Shown here piece after piece: positions 59,953-64,000 of a DNA stretch of 64,000 bases; position 1 is the first letter of the stretch, and every line of letters begins with the position of its first letter. The DNA comes from Anoxybacillus tepidamans PS2. GTDB taxonomy: Bacteria; Bacillota; Bacilli; Bacillales; Anoxybacillaceae. The DNA is taken from the NCBI RefSeq assembly GCF_000620165.1, contig NZ_JHVN01000009.1, forward strand, positions 81,540 through 145,539. Direction: 5' to 3'. A model generated the notes under the pieces. It was not told the origin of the DNA. It made no database searches and saw only the letters and a program-made list of their open reading frames with translations. A program made the position numbers and the translations under genes.

Positions 59953-62826
59953 ATGGCAATGGACAAAATTATTATCAAAGGAGCAAGAGCCCATAATTTA
60001 AAAAATATTGATATTGAAATTCCACGCGATCAGCTCGTAGTATTAACTGGTTTATCTGGCTCGGGAAAATCGTCGCTTGCGTTTGATACGATTTATGCAG
60101 AAGGGCAGCGCCGTTATGTTGAATCATTGTCGGCGTACGCCCGCCAATTTTTAGGACAGATGGATAAGCCGGATGTCGATGCGATTGAAGGGTTGTCTCC
60201 GGCGATTTCGATCGACCAAAAGACAACGAGCCGCAATCCGCGTTCGACTGTCGGCACGGTAACGGAGATTTATGACTATTTGCGCCTTTTATTTGCTCGC
60301 ATCGGGCATCCTGTTTGTCCAGAACACGGCATCGAAATTACATCGCAAACGATCGAGCAAATGGTCGACCGCATTTTAGCGTATCCGGAGCGAACGAAAA
60401 TTCAAGTGTTGGCGCCTATTGTCTCTGGACGAAAAGGGACGCATGCCAAAACGCTTGAGGACATTAAAAAGCAAGGATATGTACGCGTGCGCATCGACGG
60501 CGAGTTGCGGGAGCTGTCCGAAGAGATTGAACTCGAAAAAAACAAAAAGCACTCGATCGAGGTCGTAGTCGACCGCATCGTTGTCAAAGAAGGAGTGGCT
60601 TCGCGTCTTGCCGATTCGCTTGAGACGGCACTCAAACTCGCGGATGGCAAGGTAATTATCGATGTGGTTGGGGAAGAAGAGCTGCTGTTTAGCGAGCGCC
60701 ATGCTTGCCCGTATTGCGGTTTCTCAATCGGCGAGTTAGAGCCGCGCATGTTTTCATTCAACAGCCCGTACGGCGCGTGCCCAGATTGCGACGGATTGGG
60801 GGCGAAATTGGAAGTTGACCGCGATCTTGTCATTCCAAATGATGAATTGACGCTGCGGGAACACGCGATTGCCCCATGGGAGCCACAAAGTTCGCAATAT
60901 TATCCGCAGCTGTTGGAATCGGTGTGCCAGCATTACGGCATCGATATGGACGTGCCGGTGAAAGACTTGCCGAAAGATCAGCTCGACCGCATTTTGTACG
61001 GAAGCGGCGGCGAAAAAATTTATTTCCGCTATGAAAACGACTTTGGCCAAGTGCGGGAAAACTATGTGGAATTCGAAGGCGTCATTCCAAATGTCGAGCG
61101 CCGCTACCGCGAAACAAGCTCGGATTATATTCGCGAGCAGATGGAAAAATATATGGCGGAACAGCCATGCCCAACGTGTAAAGGCAATCGTCTGAAAAAA
61201 GAAAGCTTGGCCGTGTTGGTGGGCGGCAAACATATTGGCGAGGTGACGAAATTTTCCGTAACCGAGGCGCTTGCGTTTTTCCAAAACTTGCAGCTGAACG
61301 AAAAAGAGCAGAAAATCGCTCATATGATTTTGCGCGAGATTATTGAGCGCCTTGGCTTTTTAAACAACGTTGGCCTCGATTATTTAACGCTCAGCCGCTC
61401 CGCGGGCACGCTGTCAGGCGGGGAAGCGCAGCGCATTCGCCTTGCAACGCAAATCGGCTCACGCTTAACAGGCGTGCTTTACATTTTGGACGAGCCGTCC
61501 ATTGGCTTGCACCAGCGCGACAATGATCGATTGATTGCCACATTGCAAAGCATGCGGGATATCGGCAATACGCTCATCGTCGTCGAACATGATGAAGACA
61601 CAATGCTTGCTGCGGATTATCTCATTGACATTGGCCCAGGTGCTGGAATTCACGGCGGGCAAGTGGTGGCTGCCGGAACGCCGGAAGAAGTGATGAACGA
61701 TCCAAACTCGCTGACAGGCCAATATTTGTCAGGGAAAAAATTTATTCCGCTGCCGCCGGAACGCCGCAAGCCGGACGGGCGGTGGATCGAAATTGTCGGA
61801 GCGAGAGAAAACAATTTAAAAAATGTGTCTGTGAAAATTCCGCTCGGCACGTTTGTTGCCGTCACCGGCGTGTCCGGTTCCGGCAAAAGTACGCTTGTCA
61901 ACGAAATTTTGCATAAGACGCTCGCGCACAAATTGCATGGAGCGAAGGCGAAGGCGAAGCCGGGCGAGCACCGCGCGATTAAAGGCATTGAGCATTTAGA
62001 CAAGGTGATCGACATTGACCAATCGCCGATCGGGCGGACGCCGCGCTCGAATCCGGCGACGTACACCGGCGTATTTGACGATATTCGCGAAGTGTTCGCA
62101 GCAACGAATGAAGCAAAAGTGCGCGGATATCAAAAAGGACGGTTCAGCTTTAATGTCAAAGGCGGCCGCTGTGAAGCGTGCCGCGGCGATGGGATTATTA
62201 AAATTGAAATGCACTTTTTACCGGATGTGTACGTCCCTTGTGAAGTGTGCCACGGCAAGCGCTACAACCGCGAAACGCTCGAAGTGAAATATAAAGATAA
62301 AAACATTGCCGAAGTGCTAGAGATGACGGTCGAGGATGCGCTCGAGTTTTTTGAAAACATTCCGAAAATTAAGCGCAAACTCCAGACGATTTATGATGTC
62401 GGCTTAGGCTATATTCAGCTCGGGCAGCCGGCGACGACGTTGTCGGGCGGGGAAGCCCAGCGCGTAAAATTGGCATCTGAATTGCACCGGCGTTCGACAG
62501 GGCGCACGCTTTACATTTTGGACGAACCGACGACCGGTTTGCATGTCGATGACATCGCCCGGCTGTTAAAAGTGTTGCAGCGGTTGGTCGATAACGGCGA
62601 TACAGTGCTTGTGATTGAACATAATCTCGATGTGATTAAAGCAGCCGACTATATTATTGACCTTGGTCCAGAAGGCGGCGACAAAGGCGGTCAAATCGTG
62701 GCAGCCGGTACACCGGAAGAGGTCGCAGAAGTCGAAGGTTCTTACACAGGCTTCTATTTAAAACGAATTTTAGAGCGCGACCGCCAGCGGATGAAAGAAT
62801 TATATGAAATACAGGTGTCCCAGTAA
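59953..62826 (+). CDS. uvrA: UvrA, excinuclease ABC subunit A
   Basis: UvrA is the damage-sensing dimeric ABC ATPase of nucleotide excision repair. The 957-residue protein has two ABC cassettes: [13 protein letters not shown] and [14 protein letters not shown]alker [15 protein letters not shown] and [14 protein letters not shown] signatures. Zinc fingers CPYCGF...CPDCDG and CEACRGDG...CEVCHGKR are present. ATG 59953 ([20 protein letters not shown]) is chosen from conservation; GTG 59938 in the same frame overlaps the uvrB stop and is a possible coupled start. Confidence 0.97.
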   Translation: MAMDKIIIKGARAHNLKNIDIEIPRDQLVVLTGLSGSGKSSLAFDTIYAEGQRRYVESLSAYARQFLGQMDKPDVDAIEGLSPAISIDQKTTSRNPRSTVGTVTEIYDYLRLLFARIGHPVCPEHGIEITSQTIEQMVDRILAYPERTKIQVLAPIVSGRKGTHAKTLEDIKKQGYVRVRIDGELRELSEEIELEKNKKHSIEVVVDRIVVKEGVASRLADSLETALKLADGKVIIDVVGEEELLFSERHACPYCGFSIGELEPRMFSFNSPYGACPDCDGLGAKLEVDRDLVIPNDELTLREHAIAPWEPQSSQYYPQLLESVCQHYGIDMDVPVKDLPKDQLDRILYGSGGEKIYFRYENDFGQVRENYVEFEGVIPNVERRYRETSSDYIREQMEKYMAEQPCPTCKGNRLKKESLAVLVGGKHIGEVTKFSVTEALAFFQNLQLNEKEQKIAHMILREIIERLGFLNNVGLDYLTLSRSAGTLSGGEAQRIRLATQIGSRLTGVLYILDEPSIGLHQRDNDRLIATLQSMRDIGNTLIVVEHDEDTMLAADYLIDIGPGAGIHGGQVVAAGTPEEVMNDPNSLTGQYLSGKKFIPLPPERRKPDGRWIEIVGARENNLKNVSVKIPLGTFVAVTGVSGSGKSTLVNEILHKTLAHKLHGAKAKAKPGEHRAIKGIEHLDKVIDIDQSPIGRTPRSNPATYTGVFDDIREVFAATNEAKVRGYQKGRFSFNVKGGRCEACRGDGIIKIEMHFLPDVYVPCEVCHGKRYNRETLEVKYKDKNIAEVLEMTVEDALEFFENIPKIKRKLQTIYDVGLGYIQLGQPATTLSGGEAQRVKLASELHRRSTGRTLYILDEPTTGLHVDDIARLLKVLQRLVDNGDTVLVIEHNLDVIKAADYIIDLGPEGGDKGGQIVAAGTPEEVAEVEGSYTGFYLKRILERDRQRMKELYEIQVSQ

Positions 62827-62843
62827 AACGGGACACCTTTTTT
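62814..62843 (+). terminator. Terminator overlapping the uvrA stop
   Basis: GGTGTCCC (inside the last codons of uvrA) pairs with GGGACACC after an eight-base loop AGTAAAAC, followed by six T residues. The stop codon lies in the loop. Confidence 0.93.
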
Positions 62844-62978
62844 GTTATGCAGAAAGCAGCTAAATTACGAGAGAATTTTTATATGGACCCTCTTCAACAT
62901 TTTTTCAATTAGGGAAGACATCCCGAAACTTTTGCTAATGTTCTTCGTATATATTGAGTAAAGAAAGGAGCGATCACC

Positions 62979-63293
62979 GTGGATTCGTCCAAATTGTTAG
63001 CAGCCGCTTGTTATTTTAGTGTGTTTTTTGCGCCGTTTCTTTTTCCGCTCGTCGTTTATTTTGTGACGACGGATGTTCAGGTGAAAGGGCATGCGAAAAG
63101 ATCGTTGCTGTCCCATTTGCTTCCGCTTGTATTTTTCGTTATTGCGGTGGGAAGCATAGCATTAATAGCGATCGTACAAAACGAAACATTTGTCGTTGTT
63201 CCATTTATCGGCATGATCGTATCAGGCATTGTTTCTTTCATCGTTGTCGTTTGGAATGTGGTAAAAGGAGTTAAAGTATTACAGGAAGCTTAG
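62979..63293 (+). CDS. DUF4870-type small membrane protein (YvlA-like)
   Basis: A 104-residue protein with three membrane segments (LAAACYFSVFFAPFLFPLVV, LLPLVFFVIAVGSIALIAIV, FIGMIVSGIVSFIVVVWNVV) and the DUF4870 pattern VKGHAKRSLLSH after the first helix. Function unknown. Start is GTG 62979 after AGGAGCGATC. It heads a three-gene set resembling B. subtilis yvlA-yvlC-yvlD, with yvlB missing. Confidence 0.83.
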   Translation: MDSSKLLAAACYFSVFFAPFLFPLVVYFVTTDVQVKGHAKRSLLSHLLPLVFFVIAVGSIALIAIVQNETFVVVPFIGMIVSGIVSFIVVVWNVVKGVKVLQEA

Positions 63294-63307
63294 AATGGAG
63301 TGGAATT

Positions 63308-63508
63308 ATGGCGAAAAAACTGGTTCGATCAACTCATGACCGCAAAATAGCGGGAGTGCTGGGAGGATTGGCTGCTTATTTCCAAATAGACTCGACAATG
63401 CTTCGCTTGCTTTTTGTTGTGCTCCTTCTTTTTACAGGAATGATGCCGTTTATGCTTTTGTACGTTATCGCAGCGCTCATTATGCCTAACGAGGCGACTG
63501 GGGCATGA
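63308..63508 (+). CDS. yvlC: PspC domain protein (YvlC-like)
   Basis: A 66-residue PspC-domain protein: KLVRSTHDRKIAGVLGGLAA, then YFQIDSTMLRLLFVVLLLFT and a second hydrophobic segment ending LIMPNE. PspC proteins take part in envelope-stress responses. ATG 63308 follows AATGGAGTGG. Its stop overlaps the next gene by four bases (ATGA). Confidence 0.9.
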   Translation: MAKKLVRSTHDRKIAGVLGGLAAYFQIDSTMLRLLFVVLLLFTGMMPFMLLYVIAALIMPNEATGA

Positions 63509-63849
63509 GATGGCTCGCTCATATTGTCGTAAATGCGGTGTTGTTGATGGCTCTGGCTGGCTATTTTCATTCGATTCACCTATCCGGTGTCGGGGCCGCT
63601 CTTTTGGCAAGTGTGATATTATCCATTCTCAATACATTTATTAAACCTATTTTAATTTTGCTGACGCTTCCGGTAACGGTTTTAACGTTTGGGCTATTCT
63701 TATTTGTGATTAACGCCTTCACCCTTTTATTGACATCTTGGATCATGGGAGATTCGTTTACAATTGATAGCTTTGGTTCTGCTTTGTTTGCTTCATTAGC
63801 TCTCTCGCTTTTCCATCTTATCATTGAAGCAATTACTGATAATGACTGA
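63505..63849 (+). CDS. yvlD: Phage holin family 4 / YvlD membrane protein
   Basis: A 114-residue protein with four membrane segments (HIVVNAVLLMALAGYFHSIH, VILSILNTFIKPILILLTLP, LFLFVINAFTLLLTSWIMGD, LFASLALSLFHLIIEAI), the DUF/holin-4 family that includes B. subtilis YvlD. The family name does not mean lytic function here; no phage genes are near. Translationally coupled to yvlC through ATGA. Confidence 0.9.
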   Translation: MRWLAHIVVNAVLLMALAGYFHSIHLSGVGAALLASVILSILNTFIKPILILLTLPVTVLTFGLFLFVINAFTLLLTSWIMGDSFTIDSFGSALFASLALSLFHLIIEAITDND

Positions 63850-63880
63850 ACGTTCCGCTTATGCGTGAACGTTTTTTCTT
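63849..63880 (+). terminator. Terminator after yvlD
   Basis: AACGTTC..GC pairs with GC..GAACGTT with a one-base irregularity, followed by TTTTTTCTTTTTT. Confidence 0.85.
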
Positions 63881-63904
63881 TTTTTCACATGTACTTAGAA
63901 AAGT

Positions 63905-63956
63905 GATGAACCTCTCCCACCTACATTTCATTTAGAGGTGGGAGTTTCTTACCACT
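63905..63956 (-). repeat. Hairpin repeat copy D (CTCCCACC family), inverted
   Basis: On the minus strand: AAGAAA, CTCCCACC, a 15-base loop TCTAAATGAAATGTA, GGTGGGAG, AGGTTCAT. Same architecture as copies A-C, but opposite orientation and with TTCAT where the others have TTTAT or CTTAT. It lies after the yvlD terminator. The last 44 bases of the window show nothing further. Confidence 0.85.
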
Positions 63957-64000
63957 CGATCAAAGAAGCTTCAGCGCAGAAGGAGGCGGTCTTCTTCGGC

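Noticed and set aside
63505..63849. Holin-family hit as evidence for a prophage
   Set aside because: YvlD-type proteins share the family name, and no phage genes are near; the context is the yvl set.

Overview
The window is bacterial chromosome from an endospore-forming, flagellated Bacillaceae. Gene order follows the Bacillus subtilis tagV-yvyE-degSU-comF-flg-hag-fliDST-hpf-secA-prfB-ftsEX-minJ-csbA-uvrBA-yvlACD region. The protein style (GCG/CGC-rich codons, compact proteins) and the accessory genes suggest a thermophilic relative such as Geobacillus, Parageobacillus or Anoxybacillus. That genus-level guess is inference; no search was possible.

Layout. 0-6.8 kb: a truncated LCP cell-wall ligase (tagV-like), yvyE, the DegS/DegU two-component system, a DegV protein, and the competence genes comFA and comFC (comFB is absent). 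6.8-15.8 kb: a sigma-D-driven late flagellar operon. It opens with a FliK-like/FlhB-C-like/YaaR-like trio not found at this place in B. subtilis, then runs yvyF, flgM, flgN, flgK, flgL, yviE, fliW, csrA, a small unknown gene and hag. The hag leader carries CsrA sites. 15.9-25.9 kb: an island between hag and flaG with two TPR-glycosyltransferases, a broken glycosyltransferase, and a class-I cyclic-di-GMP riboswitch plus terminator in front of a 1697-residue exported repeat protein. 26.3-29.4 kb: flaG, fliD, fliS, fliT and an unknown gene.

29.4-39 kb is housekeeping: hpf (sigma-H promoter), secA, prfB with its programmed frameshift, a YitT protein, cytochrome c-551, ftsE, ftsX and an EnvC-like M23 factor. 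39.5-48.3 kb is accessory: a collagen-like spore-surface-type protein, a paralogous Cys/His-rich protein, two more TPR-glycosyltransferases, a decayed surface-protein gene, a DUF3231 protein and a metallo-hydrolase. Three near-identical hairpin repeats separate these modules, and a fourth copy lies at 63.9 kb. 48.6-64 kb: two orphan ABC permeases, ctpB, a gtrA/GT2/ykoS-like cell-envelope operon, racA, minJ, csbA, uvrB, uvrA and yvlA/yvlC/yvlD-like membrane genes.

How it fits together. DegU, FlgM and FliW-CsrA would set flagellin output. The hag-flaG island adds probable flagellin glycosylation and a c-di-GMP-sensing RNA controlling a giant exported, adhesin-like protein. The motility cluster would therefore contain its own candidate sessile-lifestyle effector. 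This riboswitch/adhesin unit, together with the sigma-D-driven FliK/FlhB-like pair, is the most novel-looking content.
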